Assembly: GCA_023313575.1 (NCBI GenBank)
Contig: JAJTTP010000033.1
Coordinates: 147,425-211,424 of the forward strand
DNA from: Eutypella sp. D-1
Taxonomy: Eukaryota; Ascomycota; Sordariomycetes; Xylariales; Diatrypaceae
Length of the DNA stretch: 64,000 nucleotides
Reading direction: 5' to 3'
This document shows, one piece after another, positions 23,084-33,078 of this stretch. The notes below the pieces were generated by a model that was given only the letters and a program-made list of their open reading frames with translations, was not told where the DNA came from and made no database searches. Both the position numbers and the translations under genes were made by a program. Numbering within the stretch: the first letter of the stretch is position 1; the number at the start of each line of letters is the position of its first letter.

Positions 23084-23914
23084 CTTGATCAGCCTTGGGT
23101 GTTCTTAAGATAGTGATTGAAATGCGTAGAGTTTCTACTTGTAGGTGATGAGAGCTCAATAACTCTATACTGTAGAATGCTATTCAGGATGTGCTGTGTA
23201 GTAGATGTGATAATGGTGAAGGAAGGCTCCAGCTTCTAGATATGGGAGTAGGGAATGGAAGTGATTAGTGTAAAATCCGGATCACCCCGCAAGAGAACGG
23301 CACTCACCACAAGTAACACCAAGTCTAGCTGACACCAGGGAAGGAAAGAGCTGAAACAACAACGTGATGTCATTGCTAGGCGTATCTTGGCTTGATTGAG
23401 GGCGAATCACTGCTATCCGATCGTCGAAACCCTCCTATCATTCGTGGCACCAGAGTACGTAATTGGTTACACCTACAGCACTAAAACCGGGAAATTGGTA
23501 CACTCACCAATATTCCACGTCTTGGCTGCATTAATGCAAGATCTGGATCCTGAATTCCCAGGCCCGCCCAAATCGTTTGAGCATACCATATATCACTGCA
23601 CCTCTGACTGTACATGGTGCCTGCTGGCTGACAACACCCACAGTCTAACGGTTTCCTCGGATGATAGATTCACTGTCGTGCGTATCCATTAGATCACAAA
23701 CGGCATGCGACAAGGCCAGACAAGTCGATGAATAGTACATTGAACAATGTCAATTGGCCATAGCATAGGTTGCCTTCCTTATGATTCATGCAGGCCATGT
23801 ACATTTCCGTCCTCCGAATAGCCCTCTTTCAAGAAAACCAGGAGCGACTCGATCACCCTCCTATATTTCGGCTTCCAACTACTGCTGGACAATAAAGTCC
23901 TCAGTGGCGATGCA
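23084..23914. other. Intergenic region upstream of the small stress-type gene
   Basis: This is the promoter side of the small gene and the 3' flank of the O-methyltransferase. An open frame at 23396-23692 begins with a non-ATG codon and matches no family recognised here; it is not called. No RNA gene was seen. Confidence 0.4.
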
Positions 23915-24898
23915 TTAACTCTCAATGCCAACACATTTGGTTATTTCCAAAGCGTCCTAACCAGGTCAGCCAACGTGTCGCAACAGTAAACGGGTAATAT
24001 ATGGAGAAAGTAGACTTACAGGCACGCCACTGGGTTCCCAGCCTTCCACAAACTTGCTCTCGTAGACAAGATTTGGATTGCCCCTCGGCTCTGATCCTTG
24101 ACATTCGTCATACCGGCGTTTCTTTTGTTCGACGGTGCTCCTAACGTATTCAAGGTACGGAGGGTTTCCTGGCTTGACAACTGCCAGAGAAGACGTTAGT
24201 TTGCCAGTGCCAAACTTCATTCTTCTTTCCGTGAGAGGATCTCACCGTTATCTGCTACGTATATTGAGCCCTGGCCGACCAGTCCAAGCTCCTCGCACAG
24301 CTTGAGGTCTCTTGTGTATGCTGGCTTGTAATGGTCTAAGAACAAGAGATCGATGCGCCTCAACTGTCCTGCATCATAGAGACGTTTGAGGGAGTCGGCA
24401 CTGGCACCAACGACGACGGTCACTACATCGTGCAAGCCAGCTAGATCAACCAGTGATGAGATGACAGCGGCGAACTCAGGATTCTGTTCCAGACTGAAGT
24501 ATTGCCCACCACCTGCATCCCTCAATGCCGCAGCAAACGCTATGGCGGAATAGCCGACGTAGCCACCCAGCTCGACAACTACTCGCGGCTTCTCTCTTTT
24601 GATCAGGTCGACAACGGTGCTGGACTTGTATTCGCCAATGTTCATCAAGTACTTCTTCTTTCGACCGTATTCGTCAATTGCGTCTAGCACCCTCTGAGGG
24701 TTCCCGCGCATCTGGTCTAAGTCGGGATGGTTGTACATAAAGTGTAGGAGGGCAATCTCCCGGCCATCGTCGAACTGGAACCCATAGTTAGCGATATTTT
24801 CACCTCCAAAACTCAAAATAGGCGATGGTGCACGAGGTACTGACGTAGACGGTCTCCTGAGGCTGATAGGCCTCGCCGTGGAACTTCTCCTGGTCCAT
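23915..24898 (-). CDS. COMT-type SAM-dependent O-methyltransferase (probable mycosporine pathway methyltransferase)
   Basis: The enzyme transfers a methyl group from SAM to a hydroxyl. Four exons: 24898-24845, 24774-24246, 24180-24020 and 23956-23915, giving 261 aa. The introns were placed by family conservation: the first (donor GTCAGT, branch GCTAAC, acceptor TTCCAG) yields VY/FDDGREI, the second yields VADNVVKPGNP, and the last adds a 14-codon exon. Motif I is VVELGGYVGYS (about residues 84-94). The catechol-OMT metal/catalytic segment FLDHYKPAY and ADN are present. The family is catechol O-methyltransferase-like. It is divergent from the sugar-phosphate cyclase. In known mycosporine pathways the second enzyme methylates desmethyl-4-deoxygadusol to 4-deoxygadusol, and that role is inferred here. 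Confidence 0.9.
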
Positions 24899-25684
24899 CT
24901 TGCCTAGGAAGGATGAGCAGTTTCTCTTCCTTAGGTTCCGTATGGGCTAGACACGACGTGTATGCCTTGCGGTGTATGCGTGAAATTCGGGTACTGTATA
25001 GCTCTGCCCTGGTACATTAGTCATATTATTGATAGCAAAGGCAGCCTTTAGAGGAAATCGATCCAGTCGCTCCCACACGTGGCTGGCGAGAATGCGATGT
25101 GTCACTACTTTAAGGGTCTTGAGGTCATCGACTTTTCCATCAACCCTCAGCCAATGTATCTTATCCGAGCAGCGTATCCATCACCATGGAGATGAAACCC
25201 AGGCCGCCAGGGATCAAACGAGCCTTATGCCCCGAGGATCTGGATCAATCTCCTGCAGTATGGGCATTAGCCCGAGTTTTATCGTATGTTTGATGCACGC
25301 ATCTCTGCGGGTCAGGAACCACACCAAGTCTAATTCACCTTGGCTGTGTTGTCTCATACTTAGACTGATGCAGACGCATGCGGGCCAGCGTCGTAGACAT
25401 AGACGCGGTATGAGATGAGATATCAACATGAACAGACCGACAGTTGAGCTCGGCAGGGGAAATGCACTGGATCAATGGCTGCGAGTCATGACGATATGAC
25501 GATTCCATTGACGTCTGCGAATAGTTGTTTTCGTAAGTTACCACGGAGTTCTAACCCGTGTGGCGGCCTTCATATCGGAATAGCTGGGAGATTTAAGGCT
25601 TCCACTACTCCTCAGCTCGATATTCGCCTTCGAGGCGCACCTCTATCTTTCATACATTTTACATCTAGCCATCTCGAACTGAAA
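24899..25684. promoter_or_regulatory. Shared divergent promoter of the O-methyltransferase and the cyclase
   Basis: A 786-bp head-to-head spacer lies between the two core pathway genes. It contains a palindromic CACGTG E-box at 25076-25081. A joint regulator is likely but cannot be identified from this window, which has no transcription factor gene in the cluster. Confidence 0.5.
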
Positions 25685-27291
25685 ATGTCTGACCTCAAGG
25701 CCAACGTCTCCGAGACCCAGCATGGGTTTCACGTAGAGGGCTATGAGAAAATTGAGTACGACTTCACCTTCGTGGATGGCGTCTTCGATGAATCCAACAG
25801 TAACCTCGCGGACTGCTACACGAAATGGGGGCGGGTGCTGGCCGTGATGGACAAGAACGTCTACGACATTTACGGACAGAAGATGGAGCAGTACTTTAGA
25901 CACTACAAGCTGGACCTGAAGGTTCACAAGACCTCCATCGGCGAAAAGGCCAAGACGATCGACACGTTCCTTAGCATCTGCGACTCTATGACGGAGTTCG
26001 GTATCATCCGCAAAGTGGGTTGCTGCGCAGACAAACCGTATAGACCACATATTAAGCAATTGTAGGAACCTGTTTTGGTCGTAGGAGGCGGTCTCGTCAC
26101 CGACGTAGCCGGGTACGTATGACTGGTCTCACCAAGTTTGACCCCCGTCCGTAGCCGCAACTGACGACGATTAGATTCGCATGTGCGGCCTACCGCCGCA
26201 ACACCAACTTTATCCGCGTACCGACGACCGTCATCGGATTAATCGATGCTAGCGTCAGCATCAAAGTTGCGGTAAATTACGGGCGATACAAGAACAGACT
26301 CGGGGCCTACCATGCGCCCATGCACACCTTCCTCGACTTCAGCCTGCTGCAAACCCTACCTAGGGCGCATGTCCGCAACGGGTTCGCGGAGCTCATCAAG
26401 ATTTCCTCATGCTCCCACTTGGAGGTTTTCGACCTGCTAGACAAGTTCTGCGAGCAGCTCATCGATACCAAGTTCGGCCGGACAGACGGGACTCTCGATG
26501 AGGTCCGCAAGGCGGCCGATATCGTAAGTAGCCGGTAAACCCTGATGAACACCACTCCGCGACTAAGTGATTCTCGTAGATCACGCGCGAAGGCATCTAC
26601 GAGATGCTGAAACTCGAATCGCCCAACCTGCACGAGATCGGTCTGGACAGGGTGATTGCCTACGGGCATACGTGAGTGACACCGAGATATCCTACAGTAG
26701 CAGAATCCAATCAAATGTGCAGTGCTAACTCTTTCACGAAGCTGGTCACCCCTTCACGAGCTAATCCCCGAGACACCGCTCCGCCACGGTCATGCAATCT
26801 CGATCGACATGGCTTACTCGGCCACGCTAGCCAACCAGAGAGGACTGCTATCCGACGAGGAGCACAGCCGACTCCTCACGCTATTCTCGAGGGCCGGCCT
26901 ATCGATCGACCACCCGCAATTCGACGACGAAGTGCTCGACAAGGGAACGGCAGCTATTCTCAAGACCCGAGACGGCCTACTCCGGCTCGCAGTGCCTAAC
27001 CCTCTGGGGAAGTGTACCTTCCTCAACGACGTTTCTGCGCAGGAGTTGCGAGATGCCCTGCGAAGACATAAGGAGCTTGCTCGGGCGTACCCGCGGGAGG
27101 GTGCTGGGTTGGAGGCGTACGTCGATAGTAGCGACACTGGCTACGCAGATAATGAGAGTGGACAGAGTACCACGGAGACGCAATCTGGAAGCACAATGGG
27201 CGATGTTGCCGGCGGGATCGGCAATCGCGCTGGCGGCCTCATTAAAGGTGCCATTGGCAAGCTTTCTGACGGCGTTAAGGTCCAGGCCTGA
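25685..27291 (+). CDS. Sugar-phosphate cyclase: desmethyl-4-deoxygadusol synthase / 2-epi-5-epi-valiolone synthase type
   Basis: The enzyme belongs to the 3-dehydroquinate synthase fold and cyclises sedoheptulose 7-phosphate, using NAD and a metal ion. Five exons: 25685-26014, 26066-26112, 26175-26523, 26580-26671 and 26742-27291, giving 455 aa. Core motifs are [14 protein letters not shown] (about 113-126), [22 protein letters not shown] (metal Glu about 198), GHTWSP (His about 272) and HGHA (about 288-291). GHTWSP and the neighbouring O-methyltransferase and ATP-grasp genes favour the desmethyl-4-deoxygadusol branch over plain 2-epi-5-epi-valiolone or dehydroquinate synthase. This is the first step to mycosporines. 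The last about 60 residues are an extra tail, first Ser/Thr/acidic, then Gly-rich ([18 protein letters not shown]). Confidence 0.92.
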
Positions 27292-28123
27292 TGTCGGGTG
27301 GTGTAGAGTCTCCCATGTACGTCGCGTTTTATCGCGCTGAATTTTCATATACTTAGAGCGGTTAAGGTGTTAAGGGTGCTATGTAGCTTTGAGGCGTACT
27401 GCAAATAAAAGTCGATCTGTGGTCAATTGAGCCACCCCATGCCTGAGTAGAACGAACAGCGACAGATCAAGCCGCCATCTGGGCTTGTCTTTTGCAATGC
27501 GAATCCAAAAGGTTCATACTTGTATGCTGTGTGAAGTGAGCTAATTCCACTCCCATGTAGCCGTCATTAGACAATTTTTTAGTAGCTCGTTCGGTGGCCT
27601 GCCCGCTAATTTAACCCCTGAAATGGCAAGGGTGGTGTCGTATGCTTGGTAGAAGCTGACGATGCCCATGAACCTAAGTATTTGATAGGAATAGTCTCGT
27701 ACAGTTTGATGTTCGTTTTTTCTTTTCTTTAACTCGCTGTATATTGGAAGTAATCGGAGCCGGTTTTGGAGTCTGAGACATTCTTGTTGTCGTTGACGTA
27801 GTCTATTCATGCAGCCGCCAAAGCGCCAGTCGGTTTCCTGGAATGTAACATGTTCTGCAAGAAGAAAATAGCGAGGCATGAAAGGCATGAATCATTGACA
27901 TGACTGAGCAGGTTGGCATTGCCACAGACCTAGCCCTGGAACACGCGAAATCATCTGCCTATAGGCAAACTAGCCAGCTCTCAATATTAGTCACTCTCTA
28001 CAGCCTGGCTCGACAATCCGCCATTAAACGATACTCCACGACATTGATCCTGGTGTTGATATTTCGAGCTACGCTGAGCAAGTATTCAAGAGGACGCTTG
28101 TCACCTCCCCCATCAGCGCAGTC
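27292..28123. other. Spacer between the cyclase and the ATP-grasp gene
   Basis: About 830 bp should hold the cyclase 3' end and the ATP-grasp promoter. A minus-strand open frame at 27541-27888 (115 codons, starting MPFMPRYFL) is basic and has no recognised family; it could be a small gene or chance and is not called. No RNA gene was seen. Confidence 0.4.
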
Positions 28124-29668
28124 ATGTTAACACGGCCTCTGGATATCGATTGCAGATCATTGGGGCTTGTCGTGACCAGTATTATCATTTTGCCATGTTC
28201 TCTCCTTGTGGTCCTTCTTATTTACATCACTAGAGCGATTTCCTCCGGCGTGGGGCTCACGGATGAACACAAGCTTCGGGATAGGAGGCGGAACCACCGG
28301 GATCGGGATGACCAAAGATATGTTATCCTCGTCACAGGAGTTGGCATGGCTAAAGGTCTGGCACTCGCCCGAGCATTCCATATACGCGGAAACCGTGTAG
28401 TCGGCGCAGATTTCGAGAGTCAACACATCCCGTGTTCTGGGCGTTACTCCAAAGCCCTCTCGACATTTCACCCATTGGTTAGGCCCGCTGACAGCGGGCA
28501 GACTGAGGCATACGTGGCAAGCCTCATTGAGATTGTAGAGACGGAGCATGTTGACCTATGGGTATCGTGTTCGGGAGTTGGCAGCGCCATCGAGGATGCC
28601 CGCGCCAAGGAAGCCATCGAACAGCGGGGTCATTGCACGTGCATACAATTCGACGTCGAGACTACTTCGAGACTCCACGAGAAGGACTCGTTCATGCGGG
28701 AGGCGAAGAGGTTGGGGCTTCCCGCCCCAGAGACACACGACATAAAGTCTGTCGACGAAGCCCTGAGAATATTGTCCGACTCTGAATCGGCGGATCCAGA
28801 CCGGAAGTTCGTCTTGAAGCCGGTCGGAGTCGATGATGTTCATCGTGGCGATATGACGCTCTTCCCTCTCAAATCGCATTCCAGAACTAGGAAACATCTA
28901 TCCCGTCTCCCAATATCACCTGCTACGCCTTGGATCATGCAAGAGTTCATCCCGGGCGGGGAGGAATACTGCACCCACGCGTTAGTCGTGCGCGGCGAGG
29001 TGAGGTGCTTCGTGGCGTGCGCTAGTGCGGAGCTGCTGATGCATTACCGCGCGCTACCGTCGACTTCTGCGTTATCAATGGCGTTTCTGAATTTCACGCG
29101 CGAGTTCGTCGCCCGGTCGCATAATCCCGAAACGTGGACGGGTCACCTCAGCTTCGACTTTATGGTTCGGGACTGCGAGGCAAAAGAGACTGGCATTGAT
29201 AAGAAGATCTACGCCATCGAATGCAATCCCCGAGTGCATACAGCCGTCGTACTTTTTGACCTATTCGGTCCGGACACCGCGGCTTTGGTGGATGCCTACA
29301 TTTCTGCACTGCGACCTGTTCGTAATGGCCTTGATGCGACGATAAATTGTGCTGGGGGACACCTAATAGTCCCAACCCAGGGAACGCCGCCTAGATACTG
29401 GCTGGGGCATGACCTAGTGACACTCGTCCTGCATCGAGCATGTCTCTTTGCGATCGGCCGGGCAAGCTTGGGTGACCTGATCGGCGGGTGTGCAACATTC
29501 GTCGCCCACGTATACACGATGAAAGAAGGTACCTTTGCTGCGTGGGATCCGTGGCCGGCCGTGATCCTCTATCACGTGTACTGGCCAATGACCATACTGT
29601 CAGTCTGGTGGAAAGGAGGACGTTGGAGCAGACTCAATGTCAGCACGACAAAGATGTTTATCCTGTAA
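28124..29668 (+). CDS. ATP-grasp ligase, membrane-anchored (MysC-like, probable mycosporine synthase)
   Basis: ATP-grasp enzymes join a carboxylate or enolate to an amine through a phosphorylated intermediate. In mycosporine pathways the MysC ligase couples 4-deoxygadusol to an amino acid. This is a single exon of 514 aa. A hydrophobic segment at about 13-38 is followed by a strongly basic stretch (RDRRRNHRDR), which suggests an N-terminal membrane anchor. Next come a Rossmann-like pre-ATP-grasp part (VILVTGVGMAKGLALA) and the ATP-grasp core: FVLKPVG (about 229-235), MQEFIPGGEEY (about 272-282) and the metal-binding AIECNPR (Glu 366, Asn 368). It lies downstream of and in the same direction as the cyclase. 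The ligase role is inferred from fold plus context; the amino donor cannot be read. Confidence 0.88.
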   Translation: MLTRPLDIDCRSLGLVVTSIIILPCSLLVVLLIYITRAISSGVGLTDEHKLRDRRRNHRDRDDQRYVILVTGVGMAKGLALARAFHIRGNRVVGADFESQHIPCSGRYSKALSTFHPLVRPADSGQTEAYVASLIEIVETEHVDLWVSCSGVGSAIEDARAKEAIEQRGHCTCIQFDVETTSRLHEKDSFMREAKRLGLPAPETHDIKSVDEALRILSDSESADPDRKFVLKPVGVDDVHRGDMTLFPLKSHSRTRKHLSRLPISPATPWIMQEFIPGGEEYCTHALVVRGEVRCFVACASAELLMHYRALPSTSALSMAFLNFTREFVARSHNPETWTGHLSFDFMVRDCEAKETGIDKKIYAIECNPRVHTAVVLFDLFGPDTAALVDAYISALRPVRNGLDATINCAGGHLIVPTQGTPPRYWLGHDLVTLVLHRACLFAIGRASLGDLIGGCATFVAHVYTMKEGTFAAWDPWPAVILYHVYWPMTILSVWWKGGRWSRLNVSTTKMFIL

Positions 29669-30093
29669 GGGTTTTGAGAGGCCAATGATGTAATCCACCT
29701 GGTGGGGTAGGAGTGGGGTGAGATGATGTGCTTGAAGACGCCGATGGAGACGTAGTGTGTACTGAGTGATGTGAGGGGTGATGTGATAGGGGGCTAGTTG
29801 AGTCCCACCTACCTACCTAGGTACTTAAGTAGCTAGCCAACCAGCACAACTTACCCAGTATCAAGTATGCGAGCCTCCGCACACCATCTTTTCATATATT
29901 GGAGCGATTTTAATGTCCATCAGATAATTGGACAAGTCACATTACCTTGAGAGATCAATTGCGAAACCACAAGTCACTTCATGGACATACATGCACCAGG
30001 CCTGCTCGACAAAAAGCCTTAGTGACTAAATCTCTCTAACGATTGCTTGGGGCGTCTGTTTCGAGGTTACTGTATCACATTCGACTATTCAAC
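29669..30093. other. Intergenic spacer at the right edge of the mycosporine cluster
   Basis: This holds a CCTACCTACCTAGGTACTTAAGT motif cluster at 29808-29832 and the Nudix gene promoter. No gene was recognised. The change to a housekeeping-type Nudix gene marks a plausible cluster boundary. Confidence 0.45.
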
Positions 30094-30717
30094 ATGTCGC
30101 AAAGCCATCAGCAGCCGGTAATCACGAGGGTGTCTGAGCTGCCCACAGACCAGGCCAAATGGGTCACCCTCCGAAAGATCGAGTACATTGACCAGGTTGG
30201 CAAGGAGCGCACATGGGAGGCCGCCACCCGTAAGACTCGGGGGGAATCCGGCGTCGATGCCGTCGCGATAGGCAACATTTTCCTACACCCATCGCGCCCA
30301 CCTTCCACGATGGTCGTCATCCAGTACCGGCCACCCCTGGACGCTTACACGGTGGAGTGGCCCGCTGGCCTCGTCGACCCTAACGAAACTGTCGAGGAGG
30401 CAGCAGTGCGCGAGTTTAAGGAAGAGACAGGTTACGACTGCCGCCTTCTGAGTATCAGCCCGGTACAGGCAGCGGACCCCGGACTTTCGGACGCCAACAT
30501 GCAGCTAGCCATGGTCGAAGTCCAGCTGAGAGAAGGAGACGAGGAGCCCGAGCAGAGACTTGAGGACGGAGAGCATATCCAACGCGTCCTTATTCCCTTC
30601 GCCGAATTCTATGATCGTCTTGTAGAATATACGAAGGGAAAGCGCATGACCGTCGCTGCTAAACTCTTCCACTTCGCCGACGGCATGCGTTTCGCACAAA
30701 CGCAAAAGTACTTCTAG
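30094..30717 (+). CDS. ADP-ribose pyrophosphatase, Nudix hydrolase (YSA1-like)
   Basis: The enzyme hydrolyses ADP-ribose and related ADP-sugars to AMP and sugar phosphate. It is a single exon of 207 aa starting at the ATG at 30094; the frame is open further upstream only with a non-ATG start. The Nudix box is complete (GLVDPNETVEEAAVREFKEE and the following TGY, with the REFKEET core holding the metal-binding glutamates). The upstream VVIQYRPPLDAYTVEWPAG matches the ADP-ribose/ADP-sugar pyrophosphatase subgroup. Length is normal. It is probably a general metabolic gene just outside the mycosporine cluster. Confidence 0.93.
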   Translation: MSQSHQQPVITRVSELPTDQAKWVTLRKIEYIDQVGKERTWEAATRKTRGESGVDAVAIGNIFLHPSRPPSTMVVIQYRPPLDAYTVEWPAGLVDPNETVEEAAVREFKEETGYDCRLLSISPVQAADPGLSDANMQLAMVEVQLREGDEEPEQRLEDGEHIQRVLIPFAEFYDRLVEYTKGKRMTVAAKLFHFADGMRFAQTQKYF

Positions 30718-31132
30718 GCCCTGGGGGCAGTGAATGGATGGATGATAGAACATGTCATTTACTTATACTAACCGCTTTAGGGTGAGCCTAATACATGGTT
30801 ACCGACGAGTAATCTCTATGGAAGTGTAACGAATAGTCATCGTGAAAACAAATGCGGCAGGTTGTTTTAGATGTCTATGAATAAGTTTCATTCTTGAGTA
30901 GATGATGACAGCTTGAAATCTTCTGCTATATAGCTATTAATCGCAAAGCACTCGAGTGTATATGATGTGCTTCCTAAACTGCATTCCCGGCATGGGATAC
31001 TGGTGCGATGCGAGGAAAACATCCCTCATACATGCCAAGCCCTAGAAAATGGTCTTATCAGGGCCCATTACTGGAATGGAGGACCACTTATCTGGCCTAT
31101 AGGTATATCCCCTGGCACAGAGCACTTTGCAT
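30718..31132. other. Intergenic region between convergent genes
   Basis: This contains the 3' flanks of the Nudix gene and the hypothetical gene that follows. No gene, repeat or RNA was recognised. Confidence 0.4.
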
Positions 31133-32623
31133 CTAGTTTCTTCCTCCTACATCATCTTTGCTGACAGCACTGAACTGGACCTTCTTGTCGGCTTTTTCTC
31201 TACTCTCTGTGGCAGCTCTGGATTGCAGCTTGATGCCACACGATGCCAGAAAAGTGGCAAGAACTTGGATGACCGATAGGAGACCCGACATTCGTAGCAA
31301 TACTAGCACAGCTTCCATATCGTCTGGACTATTCGACGACTTCTTTAAGCGCGCTGCATCTGAAAGGCCGTCACTTGTCGTATCTACATTCTGATCCTCA
31401 GCTGAGGCGTGCTGCAGGGTTTCTTCGGCAGCCGGGCCCACTCGGTCATCAAGCGTGGGGGCCTTTGGATACGGCCTCGTCGGTGTAGACAATGCAACAA
31501 ATGCTCTTGCGAGATTGTAGACTGTTGGTAGCGTATGATCTTTCCGGTTGCCGCGAAGCGTTTTCTGCCTTAATGAGTCGCCAAAAATTGAGGGAGGTGC
31601 CTCCATAGTAGCATTGTCTTGGTGCGTTAGCTGGTATTTTCGACGAGGTGAATTGGGGGAGATCGTCCTCTTGATCTCACTTGGGTCACGAGGACACTCC
31701 TCGATTTCCTTTTCAATTGCCTCGCCTGCCCCTTCACCAAACACGGCCTCCCGAGGACCAGGCATAACTATGGGCGCCTCTTCGAAATTCTCTTTCTCCA
31801 TTGCAAACCTCAAACCCCTGGCTAGCTCGTCGAGGGGTTTCGTTAACCTATCCCGACCCTTGGGAGTTATGCGCGTAATCGCATAGGTTCCGTCCCGTGC
31901 CAGCCACGATGAGAATTTCTGCCAGTTGTGCTTCATTCGGTCGTTCCTGCCCTTAAGTCTTCCTCTGACTTCGATTCTCATGATGAACGGCCGCTCGCTG
32001 TGGCGAAAAGAAAAGGCTGTGTGAATGACGTTGCTGTGCAGGGGCTGGGGTTCGAGGTCATTCTCGACAAGGTCCCATTGAATCGTCTTATCGGCGAAGG
32101 CTGATTTTCCAGGAACCAAGTGGCCCGAGAACATCCACCGGCTCTCTTGGACAAAGACCTTCTCAGAACGCTTGCCGATGCCCCCAAACCCAGCAAAGCC
32201 CCCGACCTCCAATTGAGGCAACATGCTGCTCTCTTTTGTGCTCATCAAGTTTCGAGGCTGGCCAGTCAAGTGCCGAGGGCCAAACCACTCGTAGAGCTGT
32301 ACTCCCTCACTATATGGCCCACGTCCGTGGTCTTGGGAATGGTGCTTGGGATTGTCCTCATTGACATTGTCGAGCGTGACGATAATTGTGGCATGCTTGA
32401 GATGGGAATTTGCCGGCTGATGGAAATTTAAATCGAGGTAAATTATCCCCGCCGGGGCAGGCGTCTGTCCGATGACCCCCCACTGAGACCTATCGCATCT
32501 CAATCTACAGTCGATCTTCACATGGCCTAGATCGTGACTACCCACAGAGGCCTGTCGCGACGGAAGGTGGTCGAACCATTCAGAGTCATGGTTTCCGAAT
32601 CTGCGCTTCAAGATAGGATGCAT
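31133..32623 (-). CDS. Fungal hypothetical protein with C-terminal membrane segment
   Basis: Family not recognised. It is a single exon of 496 aa starting at the ATG at 32623. The N-terminal half looks folded, with beta-rich patterns such as IDCRLRCDRSQWGVIG, GIIYLDLNFHQP and VQLYEWFGPRHLTG. The middle is a charged, disordered linker. The C-terminus has one hydrophobic stretch (VLVLLRMSGLLSVIQVLATF), a probable membrane anchor, before a Lys/Glu-rich tail. It is divergent from the next gene across 455 bp, and both lie in an accessory region with a HET gene and transposon debris. The context hints at a lineage-specific role, which cannot be named. Confidence 0.7.
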   Translation of the reverse strand: MHPILKRRFGNHDSEWFDHLPSRQASVGSHDLGHVKIDCRLRCDRSQWGVIGQTPAPAGIIYLDLNFHQPANSHLKHATIIVTLDNVNEDNPKHHSQDHGRGPYSEGVQLYEWFGPRHLTGQPRNLMSTKESSMLPQLEVGGFAGFGGIGKRSEKVFVQESRWMFSGHLVPGKSAFADKTIQWDLVENDLEPQPLHSNVIHTAFSFRHSERPFIMRIEVRGRLKGRNDRMKHNWQKFSSWLARDGTYAITRITPKGRDRLTKPLDELARGLRFAMEKENFEEAPIVMPGPREAVFGEGAGEAIEKEIEECPRDPSEIKRTISPNSPRRKYQLTHQDNATMEAPPSIFGDSLRQKTLRGNRKDHTLPTVYNLARAFVALSTPTRPYPKAPTLDDRVGPAAEETLQHASAEDQNVDTTSDGLSDAARLKKSSNSPDDMEAVLVLLRMSGLLSVIQVLATFLASCGIKLQSRAATESREKADKKVQFSAVSKDDVGGRN

Positions 32624-33078
32624 TGCTGCAGTAGTTCACAATCTGTTCAAAGGGAAAATTACTGACTATAACGTGGCGACTTGTAGCCAATCTATAGCAA
32701 ACACCAGAAGCGAAAGGTGGCGATGACGGAGCGTCAGCACTGGCCAAGAAGATGCCATCAATCTATTCCAGAAGCTTCGGCGTCTCTCGTGTCACATGGT
32801 TGTAGCGCGAGGCGACCTCGGTGAATTATCAAGTATAGGGTGCGCCACATATACCTCCGTAACCAATATTGAACCTTGTCGTCATGTAGGATAGGGCATA
32901 AGCTGAGTGCGACTCTAGTTCGGCGTGCTTACAGTGGCGCATAGCCTTCCCCAGCCTCGCTGAGGTCTCTAGGACTTTTCAGCTTATGGGTCAGGAGCCT
33001 GATATTCCCAAATTATTTGCAAAGCGCATTGACGATATCGCTACCGGCGTCCCTTCTTGATTGACAGGGACGAATAAC
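32624..33078. promoter_or_regulatory. Divergent promoter with a short in-frame upstream coding-like segment
   Basis: This is a shared spacer of two divergent genes of unknown function. At 32986 an ATG opens a 24-codon frame (MGQEPDIPKLFAKRIDDIAT, then four more residues) that ends in TGA at 33058. It is in the same frame as the downstream gene. It may be an upstream ORF, or the true N-terminus cut by a stop. Confidence 0.4.

Noticed and set aside
23396..23692. Plus-strand 98-codon frame in the mycosporine cluster
   Set aside because: It has a non-ATG start and no recognised family; it lies in the promoter flank of the small gene.
25685..27291. Calling the cyclase a shikimate-pathway 3-dehydroquinate synthase
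   Set aside because: In fungi that activity is part of the pentafunctional AROM protein; the GHTWSP motif and neighbouring genes fit the C7-cyclitol branch.
27541..27888. Minus-strand 115-codon frame between cyclase and ATP-grasp gene
   Set aside because: It has an ATG and a splice-like CAG near its start, but no recognised domain and no clear partner exon; left as a note.
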